Assembly: GCA_018389105.1 (NCBI GenBank)
Contig: JACATO010002451.1
Location: 506,001 to 570,000, forward strand
DNA: 64,000 nt
DNA from: Nautilus pompilius
Lineage: Eukaryota; Mollusca; Cephalopoda; Nautilida; Nautilidae
Direction of reading: 5' to 3'
Position numbers and translations under genes: made by a program. How positions within the stretch are numbered: the first letter of the stretch is position 1; each line of letters starts with the position of its first letter. This document shows positions 12,895 to 24,709 of this stretch, one piece after another. The notes under the pieces were generated by a model. That model searched no databases. It was given only the letters and a program-made list of their open reading frames with translations, and was not told where the DNA came from.

Positions 12895-13910
12895 TCTCTC
12901 TCTCTCCCTCCCTCTCTGTACTGACGTCACTCTCTCTCTGTACTAATGTCATCTTTCTCTGTGTACTGACGTCATCTCTCTCTCTCACTCTCTCCCACTC
13001 TGTACTGACGTCACTCTCTCTGTACTAATTTCATCTTTCTCTGTGTACTGACGTCATCTCTCTCTCTCACTCTCTCTCCCTCTCTGTACTGACGTCACTC
13101 TCTCTCTGTACTAATTTCATCTTTCTCTGTGTACTGACGTCATCTCTCTCTGTGTACTAATGTCATCTCTCTCTCTCTCTCCCCCTCTCTGTACTGACGT
13201 CACTCTCTCTCTGTACTAATGTCATCTTTCTCTGTGTACTGACGTAATCTCTCTCTCACTCTCTCCCACTCTGTACTGACGTCACTCTCTCTCTGTACTA
13301 ATTTCATCTTTCTCTGTGTACTGACGTCATCTCTCTCTCTCACTCTCTCCCACTCTGTACTGACGTCACTCTCTCTCTGTACTAATTTCATCTTTCTCTG
13401 TGTACTGACGTCATCTCTCTCTCTCTCTCTCTCTGTACGACCTCACTCTCTCTCTGTACTAATATTTCATCTTTCTCTGTGTACTGACGTCATCTCTCTC
13501 TCTCACTCTCTCCCACTCTGTACTGACGTCACTCTCTCTCTGTACTAATTTCATCTTTCTCTGTGTACTGACGTCATCTCTCTCTCTCTCTCTCTCTCTC
13601 TGTACTGACCTCACTCTCTCTCTGTACAATATTTCATCTTTCTCTGTGTACTGACGTCATCTCTCTCTCACTCTCTCCCACTCTGTACTGACGTCACTCT
13701 CTCTCTGTGTACTGACGTCATCTCTCTCTCTCTCTCTGTACTGACGTCACTCTCTCTCTGTACTAATATTTCATCTTTCTCTGTGTACTGACGTCATCTC
13801 TCTCTCTCTCTGTACTGACGTCACTCTCTCTCTGTACTAATATTTCATCTTTCTCTGTGTACTGACGTCATCTCTCTCTGTGTACTAATGTCATCTCTCT
13901 CTCTCTCTCT
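12895..13910 (-). repeat. Higher-order tandem array of CRE palindromes and CT tracts
   Basis: Roughly 1 kb of tandem repeat. On this strand three submonomers alternate: CTGTACTGACGTCAC plus a CT tract; CTGTACTAATTTCATCTTTC; and GTGTACTGACGTCATC plus a CT/CACTC tract. Together they make a higher-order unit of about 84 bp, for example from 13,001 to 13,085 and from 13,272 to 13,356. By hand count there are 21 perfect TGACGTCA palindromes, plus variants such as TGACGTAA and TGACCTCA. Read on the minus strand the core is TGACGTCAGTACAGAGAG, identical to the core at 8.2-8.6 kb. There are no unique spacers, so this is not a CRISPR-like array. The submonomer TACTAATTTCATC has lost the palindrome. 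Confidence 0.95.
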
Positions 13911-13914
13911 GCAA

Positions 13915-16420
13915 TGGCTTCGAGACCAAAGGACCAAAGGGCATGTTTTCTAAAGAAGTGGAAAAATGGGGATCTCAAAAAAATGAAATAGTAGCAATTT
14001 TTGCGTCAGATATCGTGATTACAAGTAGAAATTAATTTGTTCCGCCTAAAAGAATGGTCTCGATGGTTTTCTAACCTTCTGAAATGGAAAAAAAAAACAA
14101 CCAAGATGACCTCGGCTATTCGAAGACCGTACAAAACAATTCTATCCCAAATATCTGTAAAGGTTTCTGATTTTTGTTTTTACTTCTGAAATTCCTCCTT
14201 GTAACAGCAACCGGAACTTTATGAAACGGAATCCGCCACAAGCGGATCAGTCGGTGCTTTCTTTAGTAATAGATATCTCAGTTTTAAATTTTAGTTCCGA
14301 TCTGGCAGGTATCCGGATGTTTATAAAATACGAAAGGTCGCCTAGATAGCACTCACCCGTGGACATAATATTACTTTAATATAATTATTTTTAAATTTTT
14401 AGTCACGCACTGCTAACATCGATAAGAGCTCGAAGCAAAGAAAGACAAATAAAAATCCAGCTGTATCAGGTATCGCGCAGAGAACATCTTATCTTAATCT
14501 ATGGTAATTCAGCAAGTTATTTAAACTTGAAAACGTGTGAGAAATAAGAAGTAGATCAAAGAAAGGGTTTCTTCTAAAATATTCATACACAACGCTGTCG
14601 AAAATTAGGAAATTAATTTCTAAAAAAGTAACTTTGATTTTCCAGTTCAAATTTATATCATGAGAAAGTGTCAAAAACAATTTTACTGGTAAGTACTAGT
14701 CCGAAAATATAACAAGAAGGAAAGATAAGGCGATTAGCCATAAATCCAGTAATCACTCTGTGTTATAGTTAGCGCAGATTGGTGGTTATTAGGGTAACTA
14801 CTGTCTTCATCGCGATGCTGACTAAGAAGTTAACGACCTGTTACGTCGTACATCAAGAATGATGGACGATCGTTTTCGAACCACCGATTTGCCTAATTGT
14901 GTCTCCTAAGATGGATAACTGTTCCGCTAAATGAGTTTTGGTTCTGCAGAAGCTCAGTCACCCAGCGCCCTGCAAATCCATATCACGTGATCAAAAGAGA
15001 TTTTAAAATGTGGGCTAATACGCGACATGGGATAGGAGCTACTCACCCCAAAACAGAACATTCTCTGCGCAAATTCTCTTTTGTTCGGCTGCACGTCTAT
15101 CTACATCGCACCCAACAGGCAATTTAAAGCCTGGAAGATATAAACTTTCGTCATTACCAAATTTGGAGCCATTATGCTCGCTCGATTCCCATTCACATTA
15201 ATGGTATCTTTTTTAAAAAACGATCTGAAGAGTTGTGTCTGCAAAATGGCGGTTTATAAAACTTTTTCCAGATTAAGATAATCACAGACATCTAACAAAA
15301 TACTGTAAGCTAACTTGTAAACAAGAAAGACACGAGAATGTTTCTCTAAAGCAAATTATTTATGATTTTTTTCCTAAGGTGAAAAAATTGCCCTGACTCC
15401 AAGTCTCCACTTTTTTTTACAAAACACACATAAATCTTGTTTGGTAAAGTACTTAGACCAGGAATGAATTCCAGCTCTCACCGCCAGTTTTCTTTGCCAG
15501 TTGAGATAAAATGATGTCCACTCTTCTCTTTATGAAGACATTTTTGTGTTTTATGACTCTACATCTTTGTTTAACGATCTTTCACAGAGATTAGCAACTG
15601 GTCTGTTTATTTGAAAATCGCACTGTCAGTAATATCGACGGCACGGAGCTCACATGACTTGATTTATTTTGCTTTTATTGTTTATTTATAATTACAACTC
15701 GATGCAAAGCTATGGCTTCTCCATTTCCAGGCTCATTCGGAAAATAATAAATTTGAAATTCAAAGCTTTTGCGATATTTTGTTGCTATATATTTTTTTTC
15801 TTTCTGACGCCGCAAATATGATAAAGTTTCGTTTTCTGTCAGCCATGGCTGATAAATATTTGAAATGGCTCGCATCCAGCCACCATATTTGCTACAGCAG
15901 TGATGAGGGCGGAAAGTGGGAGAAAGAGTCCAGCAGCTCGGTGGGACTTATCCCTTCGGAAACGGGCCCGACCTTCAAACAACGATGAATTCAAAGTAAA
16001 CCAAAATACAGCGAGGTCCATAATTATTAATCAACCTGGTGATTTCGGAATAAATATTTAAACCTCTTTAAAGGGTTATCATTGTCTAATATGATCTAGA
16101 GGCATGCGTAATGAGGTTTAAAGGTGACATCCACTAAAAAAACAAACATTATTTAAAATATTTTTCATGATTTTTCTTTGTTTTCAAAACTGCTTGAACT
16201 CTGTTACTGTGTACAAACGTACAGGCACTGAAAACGCTACAAAGAAACCCAGGCTTGACAAACAATCTGAAAGAAAAAATACTGGAATTCTATACAGAAA
16301 TACAAAAGTCAACCCAGTGTGCACCACTCCGTCATTATTTGTTTATTTGGTAAACTCTTCACAACGTCGTTATGATAGAACAGGTAATGGACGGGTGTTC
16401 GCCTGAAACGGAAATTATTT
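13915..16420. other. Noncoding stretch, no gene recognised
   Basis: AT-rich sequence with only short open frames (under about 80 codons). Nothing resembles a known family up to the transposase remnant that begins near 16.43 kb. Confidence 0.55.
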
Positions 16421-16429
16421 GTTAAATGC

Positions 16430-16900
16430 GCCACAGTCCATTCATCGATACCACTGAACTGAAGGACCTCTGGAAAACCAGAATGGATGAAAATGATGCT
16501 TGCGGTGGTGGTTCCGTCATGGTGTTGGATGGTGGTTTCTGAAACTGTAAGCTTAATCTCGTCTCTCTGCCCTGAGGCCTGGAAACATTCTTGAGCTCGT
16601 CGTTGTCCCTTATTTGGACATCTGAAGCAATAATATTTATGGACGAATGCACTGGTGTCGCCGGGACAATGGAATCGAGTTTCTTAGTTGGCTTGCTATG
16701 ACCCCGAATTTGGACCAGATATGGAACCTCTACGATGCGATAGGACGTAGAGTAAAGATGAGGGATGGAACAGTGCTAGACTGGCCCAGGCTATCTATGA
16801 GGAGCGTCAATAAAACCTCACAGATTTTCATTTGGCGTCTTGTGTGTTGCACGGGGAGATGTAAGGAAACCGTCTATACAAGGAGTTGGTTTTAAACGTC
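16430..16900 (+). pseudogene. Decayed Tc1-like transposase fragment
   Basis: This is the C-terminal half of a Tc1/mariner transposase. Near 16,500 the DNA reads GGGSVMV-like residues in broken form, corresponding to the family's VMVWG block. At 16,671-16,760 one frame reads NGIEFLSWLAMTPNLDQIWN followed by LYDAIGRRVKMR, matching the usual I.VLDWPA.SPDLNPIENLWD.LGRRVR block. The conserved D of SPDLNP is preserved in TPNLDQIW only approximately. Several stops separate the blocks. It belongs to a different subgroup from the copy at 4.9-5.8 kb, as shown by the LGRRV-type tail. Element ends were not found. Confidence 0.75.
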
Positions 16901-16904
16901 GCAA

Positions 16905-18850
16905 TACGACTTTCCAAACACTGCGACACTTTGAATCAAAACTAGGCCAAGGCTGGTGTTTCACTAAGGAAATTAGATCATTTAATAAAATTAATTTGTA
17001 TTTACTTATCAGAATGAAGATTAATCGTTTATGTATGCAGCATGCACTACGTAATAAATCATTGGAGGTAGAAAACTAGGTTCTGTAAGCTTTTAAACGA
17101 CAGTAGTTCTAATGCAGCGGTCATAACTGCAAACCTATGAAAATAAAAATAGGCAATTTTTTGCATCTTCATATCTTCAGAGTAATTCATGTATTCTTTC
17201 TGTATCAGCTGCTGTTTTGTATGTACTTTTATACGTTTATGGGGGGAATTTTATATCTCGAAACTTAAACTTCTACTTGTAACTAAGAAAAAATGTTTCA
17301 AACAGACTGCATTTTGGTCGCATTTAAGGAGGTTGGCATAAATTCTAAAATACGGAAAAATACATAATGACCACAAAATAGGTTATTCACTGATCAAAGT
17401 AACAGGATTCTGTTGCAAGATCTTAGTCAGGAAATACTTTCACGACTGGTGGCAACGATACTGATCGAAACTCACCTGTTGATTGGCATATGTTGGAACT
17501 GAAAGCCACTGACGCATCGTCTGCGAACGACTGAAGCGAGACGTGCGGATGGCCCATTTTGTGTAGGTTCCATGAAGAGAGATTCCTGAGCCTCTCCAAG
17601 ACATTCATTAAAGGAAAGCTGAGTAGCCGTAACAGGCAGTGGAAGACCGATCTCCATCCACTTTCATAAGATAATCTGGTGCCAGGGGAATTTAAAGTAT
17701 CTCTGCTTTCATCAGAAGACGTAACTGCTGCCATCGGATATCTATAACCATTTTTCACCCTTAGACTAAACACTACATTTTTTATTCTGTGTTTGTTTGT
17801 TTTTTCACCTTGGGAAACTGGGACTTCGTAAAAATACAAGAACTTATTGTCTGTGAGCGTATTATATTACTTCGTACGCTAGATTCGAGCGAGGACTCGG
17901 CCACTGATGGTGGTACACATTTTAGTCAGTAGTTATCATTATCACACAATATACTCATGATTCCCAATACTCCTAAATCTTTGTTTCCATGTGCTTTGGT
18001 TAAAACGGTTTTTTTGTTTGTTTGTTGCGAAAACATCTCTGCCAAATAATTAGCATGTATTTGTCATAGTGATTATTCACAAGGGACCTTCATTTAATAA
18101 GCTAACGTAGCCGATCGCTTTAGAGAGACCTTTTGTTAAAAACCGGTCAAGACAAGATATCAGCTCCGCGCACGAGGAATCAGTAAACATTATATGCAAA
18201 ATGAACCCTGATCCAGTTGTACACATTTCTTTCAGTCAAGGAGACCTTTTGCCAAAGACGAAGTTACAGCTTGGTTGGGTGTCTACATCGCCTTAATAAA
18301 GCCTTCTATGCATTGTCGCATAGCTACAGCAGCATTACGGATAGGCTTAGGCGTGGTAAACTTCGTGTTATGGCAGCATCAGGACCAACGGATGCGACTT
18401 TCTGATCTACGGAATTACTATAGCGGCAAAATTTACCAGTGCATGTAATCGTCGGAAATCCACATCATTGTGCGTCTCAGCGAGTCGCGTGAAAACACGT
18501 GAGTCCAGGCCATAGCAGAGATTTCCTTATTACTTACCGACTTGTTGGAACTCTGTCGGCATCGATAATAGACTGGCTTGTAGTCGAAAATGTTCATTAA
18601 GTCAAAAAATACACGTGTGGCACTAATGATTATTATATTCCTGCCAGCAGGATTGTGTTGCGGGTTTTTAAAAATTAATTTAAATTACCGTTTAGCTATG
18701 TTATTTTTCTTCTTTTGCAAATGTGTTCACATTTATTACTAACAGAATTTCATTCGGCTGCTCATGTATTTATTGTCGAGGGATGATCTGACATGACGGA
18801 AAATCTTAACCTGCCCAAGCAAGTCGTGATGCTGCCAAATGAACCGAATG
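16905..18850. other. Noncoding stretch, no gene recognised
   Basis: A 138-codon open frame on the minus strand (17,423-17,839) is the longest, with no recognisable motif. The string AGTGGAAGACCGATCTCCAT near 17,639 resembles one near 24,880 and may mark an old dispersed repeat. Confidence 0.5.
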
Positions 18851-18853
18851 CGC

Positions 18854-18984
<131 letters not shown>

Positions 18985-18989
18985 GAGTT

Positions 18990-20440
18990 ACTTTAAAGAC
19001 TGAAAAATAATAAATAATTAAAATTAGAAGAAAACGCGTTTACTCCATTGTTGGCTAATTAAGCCTCGTATATCAGAAGTATTTACCCACATCTGCCAAA
19101 AAAATCTTAATTATCCTCGCGAAAGTATTTCCACATTTACGAGAGCAAAAACAAATATGTCTTTATTTAAAATGTTTTTCAGACAGAAACCTCTCTATGA
19201 AAATATAATACTTTCCAACATTAGACAGAAACATAGCACCATGACTTGGAAATTCATCTCTCCATTCAGTTTCTTTTTTATGCCCTAAAAACATCGTTGT
19301 GAAGGTAATTACTTTGAGGAATTTACAGAAGAATAAAATTTTCATGTTAACGTAGGAAGAAGATTAAAGACTTAGTACCCAGATCGTCTCTAAGTGTAAA
19401 CCTGAGCCGGTTTTTGGTGAAAACGTTCGAACGCAAAAATCGGGGCCTAATACTGTCTGCAACAAATCCGCGAAACAAGAAATATTTCTACTTAACATTG
19501 GCTTACATTTTGTCTACATCCTTTAAATATGTTTAATTAATGGTTATTAATTTTTCTTTTTGCAATGTAAAACAAAAAAAAGAAGCGTTAAATACCTCGG
19601 CGTGGTCTGTACTAGTTAGTTGAGTCAGATGTTGCCAAATTTTCAGATGAGCGAAGGATTATTGAAAACATTTACCTGTGCGACTCCCGATCAACGGCTA
19701 TGAATGTACGCCTTCCATAGAAAAATCGTCGGATTGCTACCAGACCCTGCTATTTTAGCTGGTCGGGGTTATCGCCAAGGTAAATATCTTTAAGGATGTG
19801 CAGGGCCAAACTGATGGAGGAATCGAGGAGTTCTCTGATGGTTACTGATGTTTGTTTAGGCGTAGTAATTATCAAGAAATAAAAGACAGTAATAGAACTG
19901 TGGATAAATTGAATAGACTGCCGCCGGTGATATTGCGGTTCCGTTTGAGCAGATATAAGCTGCTATCTTCACATTTTCGGGGAATTAATTATTTATTTAT
20001 CATCCACCATTAGTTTCGTTCGTCCTCGAGAAACCATTAAAGATGTAATATAGCCAACAGCTGTTTTCTTATTATAAAAACGGTATTGTGCTTATCTTTA
20101 AAAGAACTTTAATTTTTTTTTTTTAAAACTGTCCCGCGTTTTCTTTGGGATTGAGAGATAAATAATGATGATATTTACCTTTGAAGATATACGTCAGTTA
20201 TTCTTTCTCAGATTTTGTAGCTTCTTCAGCTTCATTATTTTATGGTACTTTTTTTTGAAAGTATAAACCAACCGCTCTTCCGGCCAAAGTACATTGAACG
20301 ATGTATAGTCGGCTTCAGGAACTGTCTAACGTTTTCTCTCACGCATCCGTTTCTTTCTGTTCTGTTGGATGTTTGGCTTAAAAGGGTGGAAAGTACGGTC
20401 CATTTATGCCAAAAGGAATTCCCTCTACCCGCCGCCACTG
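18990..20440. other. Noncoding AT-rich stretch
   Basis: Nothing recognisable. Short T and A runs occur near 19,575 and 20,112. Confidence 0.5.
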
Positions 20441-20600
20441 AGAGTAGGTGAACCGAAGTCGATGAACGAAACTAATGCCATTAGCTAGCGACAAAAAATA
20501 TCGTGGTAGAGAGATGCGCCAAACCGGAATCCCCTCATCCCAATCGGGAATCGAACTCTGACCCTTATCGGTCATGGCAGCTTGACCGTTGGCCGCCCGT
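20440..20600 (-). mobile_element. Candidate tRNA-derived SINE
   Basis: Read on the minus strand from about 20,600, a tRNA-like head contains an A-box-like GGCGGCCAACGGTCAAG and, about 30 bp on, a B box AGTTCGATTCCCG. It is followed by GGTTTGGCGCATCTCTC. The block AGTTCGA.TCCC...TTTGGCG.(A)CCTCTC-type recurs in the element at 21.6-21.9 kb, suggesting one family. SINEs are transcribed by RNA polymerase III from these internal boxes and moved by LINE enzymes. The body and ends are uncertain. Confidence 0.4.
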
Positions 20601-20604
20601 TTAA

Positions 20605-21630
20605 TGATATTAATGTTACGTTTTGTTTGAAACAGAAGTGTATGCAGTCTGAATCTTGTTTTTATATGCAGATAATGTAAAAAAAAAAAACATTCTCTTT
20701 TATTTTTGAAAACAAAAATGTAGCAGAGATTAGGAGCATCGGCGGAAGGCCATTCTTCACCAGCTGGGAAATCTTTCTGCACCACTTTTCTCGAGCAATG
20801 TATTCCCAATTAGTCAAAAAGAAGAAGTATTTTCCGTTGGTGGGTAAAACTCTGAAAAATAGATTTAATCATTTTAAGAGCAAAGGCCCACAGCTGTGTA
20901 AAGACCTCATTCCGAGATTGTGAGGTTGGAAGATTTTGTCAACCTGCCCAGAAATTAGTGATAAGCTTAAATAGCACGTAGAACCATCTTCTGCTTGAAT
21001 GACTACCTTCAACACGTGGAGACACGGATTCTGCGAAATGTCATCCTGTGGCATCTTGCAGATGCCCGACGAAAACTGGGATCGCAGAAGGGGCTGGGGC
21101 CAGGAAAGACGTTTGAACTTTTGCGAACCATTCTGGCCGGCGGTGTTGTTGCTCTGACTTATCTCACCTTCATCCAAACACGGAACCATCATTCCAAGAT
21201 AAAATATACCGCAAATAAGAATTTTTTTAAAGTTAAACTTTAACCGACATTGAATCTTGTGCATTTTAAAATCCTGTCAGAGCATCCATTTCCACAACAA
21301 AAATGGGAAAACAACAACCCCACATTAAGATGACCAACGTAATGGATGCTTATCGATTTTTAGATTTCCTCAAACATCGCAGGATACAGTAAAGCGGGAG
21401 TTCTAACGGCAGACAGTACAATGTGGAATTCAAAATCTTTTGCATTTATTTAGGTTAATTTTATATTTTTGGTTGCGCCTTTATATTCGGAACTCAACTA
21501 TATGCGTATAATGCCCTCTCTTCATCCCATTCAAACTGTCAGTTGCCATTACAGACATCTGTCGACTAACTCTTAGTTTCTCTTCTTCGGTAATTTTTGT
21601 AAAAAGAAAAGAATCCATGGTTCCAAGCAC
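20605..21630. other. Unassigned stretch with a 131-codon minus-strand frame
   Basis: The frame at 20,869-21,264 on the minus strand overlaps an 82-codon frame on the other strand. I looked for Tc1, mariner and other transposase blocks in it and found none that convince. It may be a repeat of unknown type. Confidence 0.35.
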
Positions 21631-21634
21631 ATTA

Positions 21635-21900
21635 ATTCCGGGCCCCTTGTCACCAAGCAGGGGCCCGGGTAGGGAGTGTGGTGGGTGGGTGACGAATGAC
21701 ACCAGAGACTATGTCTGGCCCACCCAGTGCGCTAACGAACCCACTCGTACGGGAAATCTATATTTCCGCATGTGAGTGGAAAACTCACGCGATCGGCTGG
21801 AGAAGAAATCGAGAGGTACGCCAAACGCAGTTCTTACCGGACTGGGACTCGAACTCTGCCGCTCGACTGTAACGGTCCGTTAGTCAAGCAATCAATGCCA
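21635..21900 (-). mobile_element. Candidate tRNA-derived SINE with GC hairpin
   Basis: On the minus strand from about 21,900 there is a tRNA-like head with B box GAGTTCGAGTCCC, followed by GCGTTTGGCGTACCTCTC, which resembles the element at 20.4-20.6 kb. Further along, CCGGGCCCCT at 21,638-21,647 and AGGGGCCCGG at 21,659-21,668 form a perfect 10-bp stem with an 11-nt loop. Whether the hairpin belongs to the SINE body is unknown. Confidence 0.4.
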
Positions 21901-21904
21901 AATC

Positions 21905-23880
21905 TATAAAAAAAAGAAAGAAAAGATAAAGGAGACTACCGTAAAGTAACACAGGCGCGAGACATGCCCACCTCAGAAAACTCAATGGAACATTTATCAA
22001 CACTAACGCATATGTTCCTTTCTCTCGTTCAATTGCATGATAACAACAACACGGAAATGACATCATTAAGCGCAGGTATTTTTTTGTCTCTTTCATACCT
22101 GTCCAGCCGATGATGACCCTTTTTTCTAATTCACAAAATGAGACGTAGACGGATGTTCGCCGTGCAAGCTGACTGACACACCCATTGATCGCTACGCTCC
22201 CGTCGTTCTCGACATTTCCAGTCTGGCACGCGCCTTCCCTCCATCCGGTAACTTCCCACGTCACGAAGCCGCTGACTTCGGTGAGCAGTCGGATTTGTCA
22301 GCTTAATGGAGCGAGTCAATTTTTAAAACCCCTCTTTACCCAGAAGGCTTTGCTTTCTCTGATCTATAATAAACCCGCCTCCCGAGAAGGCTGAAGGCAC
22401 ACCACTTCTTTTTCCATTTCGTGTCTCGAGAGACCTTGTTAAAAGAAATATGGACACGTCTCATAATCCATCGACTTGATTGATTATTTTGTTTTATCTT
22501 TAGAAATACGATACAACAATGGGTACAATTATAGTTCCTTTACTTCACCTACACAATTGGGATGAAGAAGCATTCTTCGGAAATACCCAGTAATTCTGTA
22601 AAATTTACAAAAAAAAAGAAAAAGGAAGAAGCTTCGTGAGAACAAAATTTGTATTTTCAGCTTTTAAAGCTTTTTAAATGGAACAGTATTTTTAATTGAG
22701 CGTGCGCGAAAAGAAGCTAATGCGATTTATTTAAGTCTTCAAAGTATAGATTTTAAACGCGTTCACACTGTCAGAGTTAGCAGCCGTCTCCGTTACACGA
22801 TTCCTCGCTGACGTAATAAATACTTAATTCTGCTTCTTAGTATTTCTATTGACCACCGTCCGTTTAATATCACTGTATTTTTATACTTTTACCTACTTTG
22901 TCTTGAAAGGATCGCCGAAAACTTCTAATAAGCTGAATCCTAGCCATTTACCTCAGTTTCACTTTACCTGGAAGCATTTAATGGCAGAGAATTAAAAGCA
23001 CCAAACAGAGCATACCTGCTTTCCTACATCGGTTCGGCTTTTAAAAAAAAAAAATGGCCCTGTACCCAGACCTTTCAAAATACCGGTACGAGAGAAAACT
23101 ATCAGAAATACAATCTTAAAAGTTATGCAGGAACGACGTTTGGAATCTGAATTTAGACATTCTTGCAGGTCCACTTTCGGGATATGGGCTGTTCGGGATT
23201 AGGGACTTTCGGGATTATGACCCTAACCCGAGATTTAATGAATCGACGGTCACAAAAAGGAAAACGCGGCTGAACTTATCAAGGCAGCACTACAGCAGTC
23301 AGAAGAAAAAGGGGTGTAGTTTAGGTTCGAGTAAATCATATCTCCACCAAGACAGATTACCTCCTGCCACCTGGATGGTGTTTCTGAAGCTCTTCTCGGC
23401 TTAGCGATCAGGTAAAGGTCCCTAGAACGAGGTGAAGCAGGATTTCGATCCGCTGAAGTGATGCCGAGCATTGTGGTTTGGGAATACTTGTACCATGATC
23501 CAGCACAAAGAGAAAAATTTGGTGTTATAGGCCCTATTTTTGGTTAGCTTTCGACTGTGGAGACCAAAGCGATCTGACCGGAATAGGAAAAGAAAAGAAG
23601 AAAATCAGTAAATCATTGAGGGGGTTCATTCTAAGACGAGGCACATCGCCCTGTCAACATCCTGCTGGTTTCCGCCAGCACCGGATAGTTTTCTCGTACT
23701 CACGTTAAGATAGGCTGATAATTCGGCTAACAGCCGTGCATCTCTGGTGACAAAACCGGAGCGGTCACTTACTAATGGGGATTCTGCGAGTGGTGAAAGA
23801 CGACGGACCGATCTCGGTGAAACCATGTTTTCTCGATGTTCAAAGCTCTTACAGCAACGACCTAGAGAAGCCGGTCGACG
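21905..23880. other. Noncoding stretch, no gene recognised
   Basis: The longest frame (126 codons, minus strand, 21,884-22,264) ends in a hydrophobic run but lacks any motif I know. A B-box-like TTTCGATCC lies near 23,442, without a convincing A box. Confidence 0.45.
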
Positions 23881-23886
23881 CTCGCT

Positions 23887-23900
23887 GTTACCATGGTAAC
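23887..23900. promoter_or_regulatory. RFX-type X-box palindrome
   Basis: GTTACCATGGTAAC is a perfect 14-bp palindrome fitting the X-box consensus GTNRCC-N(0-3)-RGYAAC bound by RFX/DAF-19 factors, which drive ciliary genes in animals. It lies in a CpG-containing region. No ciliary gene is recognisable beside it. Confidence 0.5.
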
Positions 23901-24690
23901 GAAGTAAGCACAGCAGGGAACGCAGGTGCGAACGTAAGTGATGGCTCAGGTATGTTAAAATAACAAGATACAGTTTGGGCGCACTTTTAACTGTATCCGA
24001 AGTCACGTTTGTGTGACGTTTCGTGGTATTTCAGAGGCAAGAAGTTTATTATGATTTCTATAATACGTTTTTAACATTAAGGTAAATTCCTGAACCGGGT
24101 CAACAAATAACTGACATAAACCAAACCTTGCATGTTAACGTGGAGAGACCAAATCACAGGAGCGAATACCTGAGTGAAGAGAAATAACACGCGTTTCAAA
24201 AACTTATGTTGATAGAATATTTTCTGAGCTAAGGCCACCGTCAGCTTGCATTTTCTATATCCACTGTCAAAAGTGTAAGAGGGCGTAGTACTACAAGCAT
24301 CCGCCTCTGCAAATGTCTGGGGCTTTTCGGCCGCTTCATCAAGGTACGAAATCGTAGTAATAGGAAGAAACGCAGGTTAAGAAGCTGCCTTAAAACACAG
24401 ACACCAAGAGACCAAACCCCGAGGCGTTGGAGAGCCTCTCATTCGCGGCCGCCGCCATGACAAATGTTGTACGCTACCGCCAGATGACTCGCCGCCAGAC
24501 GGCGCTACTGGCGAAGTTTTGATGAGGGAACATTTCAAACAGAAGATATCGGAGAACGTGTTTCTGATAAGCGTTAAAAGTACACGCGCACGCGTTTCTT
24601 GAACAAATCGCGAGATACAGAGCGTTTCGGATGCTGCTATTAAAATTCCTAAAACTGTGCCCAACCTGCGTTTCCTGGTGTGCCTACTTC
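23901..24690. other. Interval between two X-boxes
   Basis: This includes a CpG-rich patch at about 24,420-24,510. Within it GCCGCCGCCATGA gives a strong Kozak-like context for a 21-residue open frame (24,457-24,522, plus). The minus strand has an open frame of 108 codons (24,377-24,703) that starts inside the second X-box. Neither product is recognised. The patch could be a promoter or first exon. Confidence 0.35.
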
Positions 24691-24704
24691 GTAACCATGG
24701 CAAC
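24691..24704. promoter_or_regulatory. RFX-type X-box
   Basis: GTAACCATGGCAAC fits GTNRCCATGGYAAC exactly and is one of the best RFX-type sites possible. It lies 804 bp from the first (start to start), at the edge of the CpG-rich patch. Confidence 0.5.
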
Positions 24705-24709
24705 CGCGT

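Noticed and set aside
12895-13910. CRISPR-like appearance of repeated blocks
   Set aside because: The intervening DNA is CT tract, not unique spacers, the sequence is eukaryotic in character, and the units form a satellite.
17423-17839. 138-codon open frame on the minus strand
   Set aside because: It has no recognisable domain or splice signals and no supporting neighbours.
20869-21264. 131-codon minus-strand frame considered as a transposase
   Set aside because: I could not place any catalytic block of the Tc1, mariner, hAT or Tigger type in the right order.
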